Origin: a bacterium
GTDB lineage: Bacteria > Lernaellota > Lernaellaia > JACKCT01
NCBI GenBank assembly: GCA_019912885.1
Contig: JAIOHV010000225.1
Location: forward strand, 1 to 34,515
DNA: 34,515 nt
Reading direction: 5' to 3'
How positions within the stretch are numbered: position 1 is the stretch's first letter; each line of letters starts with the position of its first letter. Made by a program: the position numbers and the translations under genes. Positions 23,572 to 31,827 of the stretch are shown piece after piece. The notes beneath the pieces are model-generated. The model was not told where the DNA came from. It saw nothing but the letters and a program-made list of their open reading frames with translations, and did not search any database.

Positions 23572-24240
23572 ATGCAGTCCGACATCCGTCACGGGCCGTC
23601 GTTCGCGACTCTTTTCGTGTCGCTATCCGACGGCGAATCCGTCCGCACCGAAGCGGGCGCCATGCTGGGCATGTCGCCGAACCTGGAGATCAAGACCAAG
23701 GCGCAGGGCGGCTTTTTCAAATCGCTTTTGCGCAGCATCTTCGGCGGCGAAAGCATCTTTCAGAACACCTACACCGCTAAAGGCGGCGCGGGCGAATTGT
23801 ACGTCTCCCCCACGCTGCCGGGACATATCGTGCACCGGAAAATCGAAAAGGGCGCGCCGTTCACGATTCAGGCGTCCGCGTTCCTCGCGTGCACGCCGGA
23901 CGTGACGCTTTCAACGAAATACGGCGGCATGAAATCGCTGCTCTCCGGCGAGGGATTGTTCCTGCTCGCCGCCGAGGGCGAAGGCGATCTCTGGATCAAC
24001 AGCTACGGCAACATCGTCGAGGTCGACGTGGACGGCGGGTACGTCGTCGATACCGGACACATCGTCGCGTTCGAGGAAGGCCTCGCGTTCAAGGTCAAAA
24101 AAGTCGGCGGGTTGAAAAGCACGCTGCTTTCCGGCGAGGGCTTCGTCGCCGAATTCACGGGCAAGGGAAAGCTCTTCATCCAGAGCCGCACCGTGTCCTC
24201 GCTCATCGGCTGGATCACGCCGATGCTGCCGGCGCGCTAG
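23572..24240 (+). CDS. AIM24 family protein, paralogue 1
   Basis: A 222-residue protein of the AIM24/TIGR00266 family, a beta-rich fold formed from repeated strand motifs. Typical features: EAGAMLGMSPNLEI, a GG-rich basic loop, then NTYTAKGGAGELYVSPTLPG, GEGDLWINSYGNIVEV and the C-terminal VGGLKSTLLSGEGFVAEFTGKG. It has no signal peptide and is presumably cytoplasmic or membrane-associated. Function in bacteria is unknown; yeast Aim24 is needed for mitochondrial inner membrane organisation. It is the first of three adjacent paralogues, and the gap to the second is 9 bp. It differs most from the others at its N-terminus. Confidence 0.92.
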   Translation: MQSDIRHGPSFATLFVSLSDGESVRTEAGAMLGMSPNLEIKTKAQGGFFKSLLRSIFGGESIFQNTYTAKGGAGELYVSPTLPGHIVHRKIEKGAPFTIQASAFLACTPDVTLSTKYGGMKSLLSGEGLFLLAAEGEGDLWINSYGNIVEVDVDGGYVVDTGHIVAFEEGLAFKVKKVGGLKSTLLSGEGFVAEFTGKGKLFIQSRTVSSLIGWITPMLPAR

Positions 24241-24249
24241 GGGGAACCG

Positions 24250-24933
24250 ATGCGTATCGATATCCAGCACCGTCCGTCGTACGCGGTCGCCGACGTGCAC
24301 CTGTCGCCGAACGAGTCGATCGTCAGCGAGGGCGGCGCGATGGTCGCCATGAGCGCGGGCGTGAACGTTTCGACGAGCACCATGAGCCGCGGCGGCGCGG
24401 GCGGATTGCTGAAGGCCGCCAAGCGCCTGCTCGCGGGCGAAAACTTTTTCCTGAACACATTCACTGCAAACGCCCAGGGGCACGTGTCGCTCGCCCCGAC
24501 GCTCGTCGGAGACATCGAGCACATCGCGCTTGACGGCACGAAGGCGCTCATCGTGCAAAGCTCAAGCTGGCTCGCGTCCTCGCCGGGCCTTGAGATGGAC
24601 ACGAAGTTCGGCGGGCTGAAAGGGCTGTTCTCCGGCGAGGCGCTTTTCTGGATGCGCGTTTCCGGCACGGGCGATCTTCTCATCAACAGCTTCGGCGGCC
24701 TGTTCCACAAGGACATCGACGGCGCGTTCATCTGCGACACCGGGCACATCGCGGCGTACGAGGACACGCTCGAATACAAGGTCAAAAAGGTCGGCGGGCT
24801 GAAGAGCACGCTGCTGTCCGGCGAAGGGCTCGTGTGCGAGTTTTCCGGCAAGGGGCGTCTTTACATGCAGACGCACAACGCGAGCGCGTTCGGTCAGTTT
24901 TTCGGCCACAAACTTCCGCCGAGAAAGCAGTAG
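24250..24933 (+). CDS. AIM24 family protein, paralogue 2
   Basis: A 227-residue AIM24 protein, 9 bp after paralogue 1, with GGGGGAA as ribosome site. It shares SEGGAMVAMSAGVNV, the basic loop LLKAAKRLLAGENFF, GDLLINSFGGLF and VGGLKSTLLSGEGLVCEFSGKG with the other two. The C-terminal tail HKLPPRKQ is encoded by a 38-bp stretch (24901-24938) that occurs again, diverged, at 24973-25010 after the stop codon. Confidence 0.92.
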   Translation: MRIDIQHRPSYAVADVHLSPNESIVSEGGAMVAMSAGVNVSTSTMSRGGAGGLLKAAKRLLAGENFFLNTFTANAQGHVSLAPTLVGDIEHIALDGTKALIVQSSSWLASSPGLEMDTKFGGLKGLFSGEALFWMRVSGTGDLLINSFGGLFHKDIDGAFICDTGHIAAYEDTLEYKVKKVGGLKSTLLSGEGLVCEFSGKGRLYMQTHNASAFGQFFGHKLPPRKQ

Positions 24934-25010
24934 GAAAAATTGAGGATTGAGGATCGAGGATTGAGGATCGAGTTCGGGCAAGAACTTCCGCCAAGAATGT
25001 CGTAGGAGAA
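24901..25010. repeat. 38-bp imperfect direct repeat around TGAGGAT units
   Basis: 24901-24938 and 24973-25010 are equal in length, align without gaps and match at about 30 of 38 positions (both contain AACTTCCGCC and GTAGGA). Between them lie four (T/C)GAGGAT units at 24941-24968. The first copy is the end of paralogue 2; the second supplies the ribosome site TAGGAG of paralogue 3. Confidence 0.85.
24941..24972. repeat. Tandem repeat, 7-bp (T/C)GAGGAT units
   Basis: Four 7-bp units, TGAGGAT, TGAGGAT, CGAGGAT, TGAGGAT, then CGAG. The same unit occurs inside priA at 28131-28157. Confidence 0.92.
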
Positions 25011-25014
25011 CGTC

Positions 25015-25692
25015 ATGGAATACAACATCACCGGACGGCCCGATTACGCGATGGCCGACATTTCGCTATCCGCGGGCGAGAAGATCGTCGCCGAATCCGG
25101 CGCGATGGTCGCGATGAGCCCGAACGTCAAGATCGAAACGAGCGCGAAAGGCGGCCTGCTCGGCGGGCTCAAGCGCATGGTCGCGGGCGAGAGCTTTTTC
25201 GTGAACACGTTTTCCGCGGAAGGCGCGCCGGGAACGATCAAGCTCGCGCCGAGCGCGCCGGGCGACGTGGAAGTGCTGCGTTTGCAGAACCAGACGTACT
25301 ACATGCAGTCCGGCGCGTACCTCGGGCACTTCGGCGAGATCACCGTCGATCCGAAGTTCGGCGGCGCGAGGAGCTTCTTTTCCGGCGAAGGTTTTTTCCT
25401 CATCAAGGTGAGCGGTACGGGCACGGTGTTTTTCAACAGCTACGGCGGGCTCAAGAAGGTGGCCGTCAACGGCTCGTATATCGTGGACACGACGCACATC
25501 GTCGCGTTCCCCGACACGATCACCTACAACGTGGAGACGGTCGGCGGCCTGAAGGCGACGTTCCTGTCCGGCGAAGGCCTCGTGTGCCGCTACTCCGGCA
25601 CCGGCGAGATCTTCGTCCAGACCCGCTCCGGCCCCGCGTTCGCGGGATGGATCAACCCGTTCCGGCGGGTGGAGCAGAAGAATAAGTCGTAG
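25015..25692 (+). CDS. AIM24 family protein, paralogue 3
   Basis: A 225-residue AIM24 protein with the same landmarks: AESGAMVAMSPNVKIE, a basic GGLLGGLKRMVAGESFF loop, FFNSYGGLKKVAV, and VGGLKATFLSGEGLVCRYSG. The ribosome site TAGGAG (about 25003-25008) lies in the second copy of a duplicated segment. It closes the three-gene cluster; the cluster probably forms one transcript with a common job, perhaps a mixed oligomer. Function unknown. Confidence 0.92.
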   Translation: MEYNITGRPDYAMADISLSAGEKIVAESGAMVAMSPNVKIETSAKGGLLGGLKRMVAGESFFVNTFSAEGAPGTIKLAPSAPGDVEVLRLQNQTYYMQSGAYLGHFGEITVDPKFGGARSFFSGEGFFLIKVSGTGTVFFNSYGGLKKVAVNGSYIVDTTHIVAFPDTITYNVETVGGLKATFLSGEGLVCRYSGTGEIFVQTRSGPAFAGWINPFRRVEQKNKS

Positions 25693-26028
25693 GGGGTTGT
25701 CGAGACGCGGCGCCCGCCACTGTCCGTGCGCGAGCGTAGCGACGCTCGTCATCCTGAGGCGAGCGAAGCGACACCCGTCGTCATCCTGAGGCGAGCGCAG
25801 CGAGCCGAAGGATCTGGCCTCGAACCGGAAGCCGCGTGGCCGTCAACAGGGGCGAGCCAGATCCTATTTCCGGAATCGCGCGCGGCCAATCCGGGTCGTA
25901 GCTTAGCCGGCTCCCTGCGGCAACGAACTCGGCGACAAGCGCGGAGAGTTTCGGCCGGCGTTCGCTTTCGGGGGAATTGGCTACTCCACGAATTATCGGC
26001 TACTATATGGCTACTCACGGAGTTCCGG
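25693..26028. other. Intergenic region before the Fic gene, with REP-like repeats
   Basis: This 336-bp stretch has no gene although a frame on the plus strand stays open into the Fic gene. At 25747-25815 are two copies of CGTCATCCTGAGGCGAGCG, with a hairpin CGAGCGT-AGCG-ACGCTCG at 25732-25749. Near the end GGCTACT occurs three times within 40 bp (about 25979-26016). Confidence 0.65.
25747..25815. repeat. Two copies of CATCCTGAGGCGAGCG repeat
   Basis: Copies start at 25747 and 25779. They share CGTCATCCTGAGGCGAGCG; the second continues with AGCGAGCCGAAGGATCT. This 'CATCCTGAG...CGAAGGATCT' word is a widespread dispersed repeat of environmental bacteria; its function is not known to me. Confidence 0.8.
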
Positions 26029-27069
26029 ATGCTTTCCCTTAGGCCCGAAAACCTGATCGACGGTTCGATTCCTGTCGGTACCGCCTGGCTTCTCGCGGCC
26101 TGTATGGAGGCGCGGGGCAAACAGGATCTCCGGGCGCGACAGATGCCCGAGGACCTCAAGGCGCTGCGTGAACAAGCGATCATTCAAAGCGCCGAGTCGT
26201 CCAATCGAATCGAAGGAGTGACCGTCGCGCCCGATCGCCTCCGGCCCATCGTTCTCGGACAATCACGTCCGCGCGACCGATCCGAAGAGGAGGTCGTCGG
26301 TTACCGGCGCGCCCTGAACTGGATTTTCAACCGCAAGCAACCCATTCGTGTGGAGCCGCGCACAATCCTTCATCTGCACAAGCTGGCGCAGGGCGGCCTC
26401 TCCGGCGACGCCGGGAAATGGAAGACGCGCGACAACGAGATCGTCGAAATCCTTTCAACCGGCGAGCGGAGCATCCGCTTCAAGCCAACACCCGCGAAGC
26501 AGACGCCAAAGGCCATTGATCGCCTCTGCGCGGCCCATCGTGACCTCGCCGACGCGGACCAGGCACCCGTGTTGCTGGTCGCGGCAACCTTCGTGTTCGA
26601 CTTCCTGTGCGTCCATCCGTTTCGCGACGGCAATGGGCGCGTGTCGCGACTCCTCACCACGTTGTTGCTGCAAAACGCGGGCTTCACCGTCGCTCGCTAT
26701 GTCAGCCTCGAGCGCATGGTCGAGGAGACCAAGGAGGACTACTACCGCATTCTGAAGGAATGTTCGGTCGGCTGGCACGCAGGCGCAAACGACCTGCTCC
26801 CGTGGTGGAACTACTTTTTGTCCACGTTGCGAAGCGCATACACCGAATTCGAACACAAGGTGGAGGCATCAACCGCCCACGGAGGGAAAAGCGACCTCGT
26901 GCGGCACGCCATCGAGAATCAGCCGGGTCCGTTTGCGCTCGCCGAGATTCGGGCGCAATGCCCATCGGTCAGCTTGCAACTGATCAAAAAAGTGCTGATG
27001 CAGATGAAGTCGAACGGCGAGGTTACGTTGACGGGCCGCGGGCGCAGCGCACGGTGGGTTGTCCTGTAA
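26029..27069 (+). CDS. Fic family protein (AMPylase-like) with winged-helix tail
   Basis: A 346-residue Fic protein. The core motif HPFRDGNGRVSR begins at His196 and is complete (HPFx[D/E]GNGRxxR), so the AMP- or nucleotidyl-transfer site should work. The N-terminal helix has SNRIEG (S58, E62, G63), fitting the inhibitory (S/T)xxxE(G/N) motif, the class where the inhibitor helix is in the same chain. The C-terminus (about 285-346) looks like a winged helix (ALAEIRAQCPSVSLQLIKKVLMQM), often seen in this subfamily and suggesting DNA binding. CGGAG at 26018-26022 supports the ATG at 26029. It is alone and converges with priA, 31 bp away. Target protein unknown. Confidence 0.94.
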   Translation: MLSLRPENLIDGSIPVGTAWLLAACMEARGKQDLRARQMPEDLKALREQAIIQSAESSNRIEGVTVAPDRLRPIVLGQSRPRDRSEEEVVGYRRALNWIFNRKQPIRVEPRTILHLHKLAQGGLSGDAGKWKTRDNEIVEILSTGERSIRFKPTPAKQTPKAIDRLCAAHRDLADADQAPVLLVAATFVFDFLCVHPFRDGNGRVSRLLTTLLLQNAGFTVARYVSLERMVEETKEDYYRILKECSVGWHAGANDLLPWWNYFLSTLRSAYTEFEHKVEASTAHGGKSDLVRHAIENQPGPFALAEIRAQCPSVSLQLIKKVLMQMKSNGEVTLTGRGRSARWVVL

Positions 27070-27100
27070 CGGACACCGTCATCGCTTCATCGGGCAATCA

Positions 27101-29707
27101 CTATAGCACGTTCTGCGGGTCGATGTCGGCGCGAAGATCGACCGTGGACGGCAGGTTCGGCTCGCAGCGGGCGAAGACCTCGGCGACAAGAGCGGAGAGC
27201 TTCGCGGCGGTTTGCGCGCGAAGGAGAAGCTGGCGGCGGTAGCGATTCTTGACGCGGGATATCGGCGCGCGCGCGGGGCCGAGCACGTCGTCCTCCGTCG
27301 ATCCGAATGACGACGCGGCGAGCCTGGCGGCGCGGCCGACGGCGCGGGCGGCGCGTGCGACAACATCCTCGTCGAGTCCGGTGACGCGCAGCATCGCCAG
27401 GCGTGCGAACGGCGGATAATTCGCGGCGCGGCGGCGCTCGATCTCCTGCGCGTAGAACCCTTCGAAGTCGTGCGTCGATGCGCAGCGAATCGCCCAGTGG
27501 TTCGGGTTGTAGGTCTGAATGACGATGCGCCCGGGCCTGTCGGCGCGGCCCGCGCGGCCGGCGACCTGCGTCACGAGCTGGAAGGTCCGCTCCGCCGCGC
27601 GGAAGTCCGGGAAGTTCAGCGTCGTATCGGCGCGGATGACGCCGACAAGCGTCACGCGCGCGAAGTCGTGGCCCTTGGCGACCATCTGCGTGCCGAGAAG
27701 GATGTCCGACTCGCCGCGGCGGAACGACTCCGTGACACGCTCGTGCCCGTCGCGCCCGGTGACCGAATCGCGATCGAGTCGCGCGACGCGCGCGTGCGGA
27801 AAGCGATGTGCGATTTCCGCCTCCACCTGCTCGGTGCCAAGTCCCGCGTAGAACATCCTGTCCTTCCCGCACATAACGCACTGCGCGGAGGGCGCCCTGC
27901 CCTCGCCGCAGTAGTGGCACACGAGGCTTTTCGCGCCGTGGTGGTAGGTGAGCGCGACGTCGCAGTTCGCGCACATCGCCGTTGCGCCGCACTTGAGGCA
28001 GAACATGTGCGTCGAATAGCCGCGCCGGTTCAGAAGCAGGATCGCCTGTTCGCCGGCCGCGAGCGTTTCGTCCATCGCGGTCGCGAGCTCGGGGGAGAAG
28101 ATCGCGCGCGCGCGGGGGATGTCGGGGGGGGAGGATTGAGGAATGAGGATTGAGGATTGAGAGTCGGACGCGACGCGCTTGGCTTCGCGGGCGGCGTGGG
28201 CTTTTTCGAGCGCGGCGTCGCGGCGCGTTAGTGCTTCTTCCTTTTCGAGCGGGCGCAGATCGACGGTCGTGACCGACGGCATCGGATTTTCGCGCGGGCG
28301 TTTGGTCAGGCGCAACAGGCGATAGCGGCCGGACTGCGCGGCGTAATACGTCTCGAATGACGGCGTCGCTGACCCGAGCACGACGGGGCACCCGACCTGT
28401 TTGGCGAGGCGGATCGCCAGGTCGCGCGCGTTGTAAGGGATGCCGTCGTCCTGCTTGTAGGAGCCGTCGTGCTCCTCGTCGACGACGATGAGCCCGAGTG
28501 GATGGACGGGCGCGAACACGGCGCTGCGCGCACCGACGACGACGCGCACGCGGCGATGCATCGCGTCGCGCCACAGGTCCAGGCGCTCCGGTCCCGCGAC
28601 CCCGGAGTGCGATGCGCGCACCACGTCGCCGAAGCGGCCGACGAATCGCCCGACGAGTTGCGGCGTCAGCGCGATCTCCGGGACCAGAACGATGGCGCCC
28701 TTGCCCGCCGCGAGCGCGCGCTCGACCAGTTGCAGGTACACCTCGGTCTTGCCGCTTCCGGTGACGCCGTGCAGCAGAAACGGCGAAAAGCGCGCCTCGT
28801 CGATGGCCGGCGCGATCTCGGCGACGGCGGCCGTCTGCTCCGTCGTGAGCACGGGGGGCTTTTCGTCCGCGCCGCGCAACGCGCGCACGCGGCTGACGTT
28901 GACGCTCTCGGATACGACGAGCCCGCGCGCGGCGAGCGCGTTCAAAACCGCGTGCGGCGGAAAGCCAAGCGCGTCCGCGATTTCGGACGCGGTGATCGCG
29001 TCGGGCTGTCCGCGAAGCAGGTCGAGCACCTCTTTTTGCCGCGCGCCGCGAAGCTGTGCGTCCGGCTCGCCGAAAGCCCGCCAGCGCGTTTCGTATTTGG
29101 GCTTCGATGTCTGCCCCGCAAGCTCCGCGACGATCTCGACGAGCCCGCGTTCGGACAACGCGCGAACGGTCGCGCCGGAGACCGCGGGCGATCCCGATGT
29201 CAGCTTTCGCCATTCGATCGCGCCGCCGCCGGCGACAAGCGCGGCGAGCACGGCGCGTTCGCGCCTGTTGAGCGAATCGGTGGCAAGCGCCTTTTTGCCC
29301 GCGTCGTTGATGCGCGCGACGCGGCGCGTGGCGGCGAGGATCCCCGGCGGCAACGCGGTGCGCAGCGCTTCGCCAAGCGGCGCGAGGTAGTAGCGCGACA
29401 TGAAGCGATACAACTCGAGGCGCGGCGCGTCGAAAAGCGGCTCGTCGGCCAGCAGGGCTTCGATTCGCTTCAGCTCGCCGATGTCCGCGGGCGCGCCATC
29501 GGGAAAATCGACGACGAATCCCGTCACGCGGCGCGTGCCGAACGGCACGACGACGCCGGTGCCGACGGCGAGCTTTTGGGCGACGCCCGGCGGCGCGAGA
29601 TAATGGAACGTGCCGCGCACGGGAAGCGCGATCGCGACCTCGACAAGACGATCCGCGCGCGGGGCGCTTCCGGAGGCGGGACGGTCCGCGTCCGCGACGC
29701 GGTCCAT
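27101..29707 (-). CDS. priA: Primosomal replication protein N' (PriA helicase)
   Basis: An 868-residue helicase that restarts stalled forks by recognising branched DNA and loading DnaB. The N-terminal DNA-binding part is followed by Walker A GVTGSGKTEVY, the DEEH box, and then the PriA zinc region with eight cysteines: CLKCG, CANC, CHYC and CVMCG. QVAGRAGRADRPG is helicase motif VI. It is longer than usual (about 730) because of an N-terminal extension and a linker. Near residues 516-526 the sequence SQSSILIPQSS is encoded by four 7-bp repeat units (28131-28157). The ATG at 29707 lies 4 bp after the galU stop. A second long frame on the same strand is only a shadow. Confidence 0.95.
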   Translation of the reverse strand: MDRVADADRPASGSAPRADRLVEVAIALPVRGTFHYLAPPGVAQKLAVGTGVVVPFGTRRVTGFVVDFPDGAPADIGELKRIEALLADEPLFDAPRLELYRFMSRYYLAPLGEALRTALPPGILAATRRVARINDAGKKALATDSLNRRERAVLAALVAGGGAIEWRKLTSGSPAVSGATVRALSERGLVEIVAELAGQTSKPKYETRWRAFGEPDAQLRGARQKEVLDLLRGQPDAITASEIADALGFPPHAVLNALAARGLVVSESVNVSRVRALRGADEKPPVLTTEQTAAVAEIAPAIDEARFSPFLLHGVTGSGKTEVYLQLVERALAAGKGAIVLVPEIALTPQLVGRFVGRFGDVVRASHSGVAGPERLDLWRDAMHRRVRVVVGARSAVFAPVHPLGLIVVDEEHDGSYKQDDGIPYNARDLAIRLAKQVGCPVVLGSATPSFETYYAAQSGRYRLLRLTKRPRENPMPSVTTVDLRPLEKEEALTRRDAALEKAHAAREAKRVASDSQSSILIPQSSPPDIPRARAIFSPELATAMDETLAAGEQAILLLNRRGYSTHMFCLKCGATAMCANCDVALTYHHGAKSLVCHYCGEGRAPSAQCVMCGKDRMFYAGLGTEQVEAEIAHRFPHARVARLDRDSVTGRDGHERVTESFRRGESDILLGTQMVAKGHDFARVTLVGVIRADTTLNFPDFRAAERTFQLVTQVAGRAGRADRPGRIVIQTYNPNHWAIRCASTHDFEGFYAQEIERRRAANYPPFARLAMLRVTGLDEDVVARAARAVGRAARLAASSFGSTEDDVLGPARAPISRVKNRYRRQLLLRAQTAAKLSALVAEVFARCEPNLPSTVDLRADIDPQNVL
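28131..28157. repeat. 7-bp TGAGGAT repeat inside priA
   Basis: GAGGAT, TGAGGAA, TGAGGAT, TGAGGAT in a row, preceded by G-runs. On the coding strand it adds Ser/Ile/Pro/Gln residues to the linker before the second helicase lobe without breaking the frame. Same unit as at 24941-24972. Confidence 0.92.
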
Positions 29708-29711
29708 GGCG

Positions 29712-30578
29712 CTACTCCGAATAGGTGCGGAGAATCCCCCGCACGCGGTCGGCGAGCTCGGGGCGCTTGAGCGCGTACGCGATATTCGCTTCGATGAATC
29801 CGACAAGCTCGCCGGCGTCGTAGCGAAGGCCGTCGAGCACGTGCGCGTACACGCCGCCGCCCGGCTTTTCGTTCAGCAGGTTCATGGCGTCGGTGAGTTG
29901 AATCTCGCCGCCGACGCCGGCCGGCGTGCGGTCGATGCACTCGAAGATGTCCGGCGTCAGAAGATAACGCCCGATGATCGCGATGTTCGACGGCGCGTCG
30001 GCCTTGGGCTTTTCCACCATCGCCTTCACGCGCATGAGGCGCTCGTCGCCGTCGCCCGGATCGATGATGCCGTAGCGGTGCGTCTCGTTTTCCGGCACGC
30101 GGTACGCGCCGATGACGGATCGCCCGCAGCGCTCATGGCCCTCGATGAGCTGGCGCGTCGCGGGGGTTTCGGCGTCAAAGAGATCGTCGCCGAGCAAAAC
30201 GACAAACGGCTCGTCGCCGACGAGATCGCGCGCGCACCAAACCGCGTGGCCAAGCCCCTTGGGAACCCCCTGGCGCACGGACGCAATACTCGCCATGGTC
30301 GAGATTTCGCGCACCATCGCAAGGCGCGCGGTGTCGCCTTTCTTTTCGAGCGCGGCCTCGAGGCCGATGTCGCGGTCGAAGTGGTTCTCGACCGCTTCCT
30401 TGCCGCGCGCGGTGACGAAGATGATATCGGTGATACCCGAGTCCACGGCCTCAGCGACGATGTAGTGGATCGTCGGCCGATCGACGATGGGCAGCATCTC
30501 CTTGGGGATCGCCTTTGTCGCGGGCAGGAACCGGGTGCCGAGCCCGGCGACAGGAATGACCGCCTTGCGGACTTTCAC
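29712..30578 (-). CDS. galU: UTP-glucose-1-phosphate uridylyltransferase
   Basis: A 288-residue nucleotidyltransferase making UDP-glucose from UTP and glucose 1-phosphate, for LPS and exopolysaccharide. The N-terminal VIPVAGLGTRFLPATKAIPKEMLP is the family signature with the activating Arg and Lys; VLLGDDLF holds the metal-binding Asp, and VEKPKADAPSN and GEIQLTDAM are typical. The start is the GTG at 30578, with AAGGAG (plus 30585-30590) 6 bases upstream; the open frame extends upstream but without homology. It ends 4 bp before priA. Confidence 0.95.
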   Translation of the reverse strand: MKVRKAVIPVAGLGTRFLPATKAIPKEMLPIVDRPTIHYIVAEAVDSGITDIIFVTARGKEAVENHFDRDIGLEAALEKKGDTARLAMVREISTMASIASVRQGVPKGLGHAVWCARDLVGDEPFVVLLGDDLFDAETPATRQLIEGHERCGRSVIGAYRVPENETHRYGIIDPGDGDERLMRVKAMVEKPKADAPSNIAIIGRYLLTPDIFECIDRTPAGVGGEIQLTDAMNLLNEKPGGGVYAHVLDGLRYDAGELVGFIEANIAYALKRPELADRVRGILRTYSE

Positions 30579-30729
30579 GCCTCGCTCCTTTTCGTTGCGC
30601 GGATGGATCGTGTTCCGGGCGGAACGTGGATCACCGTAGCGCATGGGTCGCGTTGCGATCAAGGCAAACGCGGCGCGGGGCGTTTCGCGCTTTACAGGCC
30701 CTCGCGTTTGAGACTATCGTCCCGGCGTT
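30579..30729. promoter_or_regulatory. Divergent promoter region of galU and the barrel gene
   Basis: For the plus-strand barrel gene TTTACA (30691-30696), an 18-bp spacer and TATCGT (30715-30720) is a fair sigma-70 pair; the transcript would start about 3 bases before the TTG. For galU a weaker TTGATC/TACGGT pair on the minus strand near 30630-30660 is possible. Confidence 0.35.
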
Positions 30730-31725
30730 TTGATCGGGAATTTTTCCATTCGACGCGCCCGCCTCGCGGCGCCCCTTCTGGCGGCGGTTCTCGTCCTTTG
30801 CGCGTCGCCCGCGCACGCGGTGTGGTTCTGGGGAACCAAGCCGCTTGGCATGGGCACGGCCTTCACGGCCGTCGCCGACGACAACAACGCCATTCAGGTG
30901 AATCCCGCGGGCATCGCGCAAGCGAGCTGGTACGCCATCGCGTTCAACTACGAGCGCCGCGAACACGAGATCGGCGACTATCCGCAGCTCCACGAGGACG
31001 AACTGACGCCGGACGAGGACGTTGCCGACTTCGGCTCGGAATTTTTCGTGGACGAGGACAACACCATCGACGCACGCGAGAAGAACATCTCCGATTTCTT
31101 CCACGGGTCGGTCGTTGACGGAAAGACCACGTCGAATTTCGCGGCGGGTATCTCCTTTACGGCGGCGAACTTCCCATCGCGCACGTTCAACGAGGGCAAG
31201 GACTATCGCGCGGCTCTCGCGCTGGCCGGCAACTTCGCGGACACGGTCTTTATCGGCGGCGCGGCGAAATACAACCAGCTCGAGGCCGGCGAAGGCAACA
31301 TCAACGCGGACTTCGGATTTCTCGTGCGTGCGTTTGATCTTGTCGGGTTTGGTCTCGCCGGACGCAATGTCTTCGGCAGCCAGGATCCGTACCGCATCGA
31401 GCGCGAGGTGGCGGTCGGCGTCGCGGGCTTCGTGCTCGATTACGCAACGGTTGCGTTCGACCTGACGAAAATCTTCGATGTGGACGAGGAACAGACGTTC
31501 AATTTCGCGACCGGCGTCGAGGGTTTCGTTTTCCGCCAGGCGTCGACGCGTTCGGGCCTCGCGCTACGCGGCGGATTCACGTGGGATCAGATCTTCGATC
31601 GCGATCACTATTCGCTCGGGTTCGCGTGGATCGCGCCCGAGGGCACGCTCGGCTATTCGTTCCGCGGCGACATCGAGAATTCGCGCAACTTCCAGCACTC
31701 GATCGAGATTTCGATTCGCTTTTAA
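30730..31725 (+). CDS. PorV/FadL-like outer-membrane barrel protein
   Basis: A 331-residue protein with a signal peptide cut after AHA (residue 30). The mature N-terminus contains PLGMGTAFTAVADDNNAIQVNPAGIAQ, the hallmark of the PorV/UPF0164/FadL-related barrels ('GMG.AF.A.ADD..A...NPAG'). The rest has alternating strands and ends in IEISIRF, with the terminal Phe of outer-membrane proteins. The start is a TTG at 30730, since no ATG or GTG precedes the signal peptide in frame; no Shine-Dalgarno is seen. It may carry hydrophobic compounds or serve in secretion. It is transcribed away from galU. Confidence 0.82.
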   Translation: MIGNFSIRRARLAAPLLAAVLVLCASPAHAVWFWGTKPLGMGTAFTAVADDNNAIQVNPAGIAQASWYAIAFNYERREHEIGDYPQLHEDELTPDEDVADFGSEFFVDEDNTIDAREKNISDFFHGSVVDGKTTSNFAAGISFTAANFPSRTFNEGKDYRAALALAGNFADTVFIGGAAKYNQLEAGEGNINADFGFLVRAFDLVGFGLAGRNVFGSQDPYRIEREVAVGVAGFVLDYATVAFDLTKIFDVDEEQTFNFATGVEGFVFRQASTRSGLALRGGFTWDQIFDRDHYSLGFAWIAPEGTLGYSFRGDIENSRNFQHSIEISIRF

Positions 31726-31827
31726 GACCCGATCGTCCGGAAGCCGGAAAAACCGGAAGGCGGGACGGTCATTGCGGAATCACGGCGCCCATGATTCCAT
31801 TCCCGATTCGCGCTTCCCGATTGCGAA

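Noticed and set aside
27087-29213. A 708-residue minus-strand frame overlapping priA
   Set aside because: It is a frame-shifted reading of priA, rich in Arg; all helicase motifs lie in the other frame.
28469-29770. A 433-residue plus-strand frame opposite priA
   Set aside because: Antisense shadow of priA with unlikely composition.
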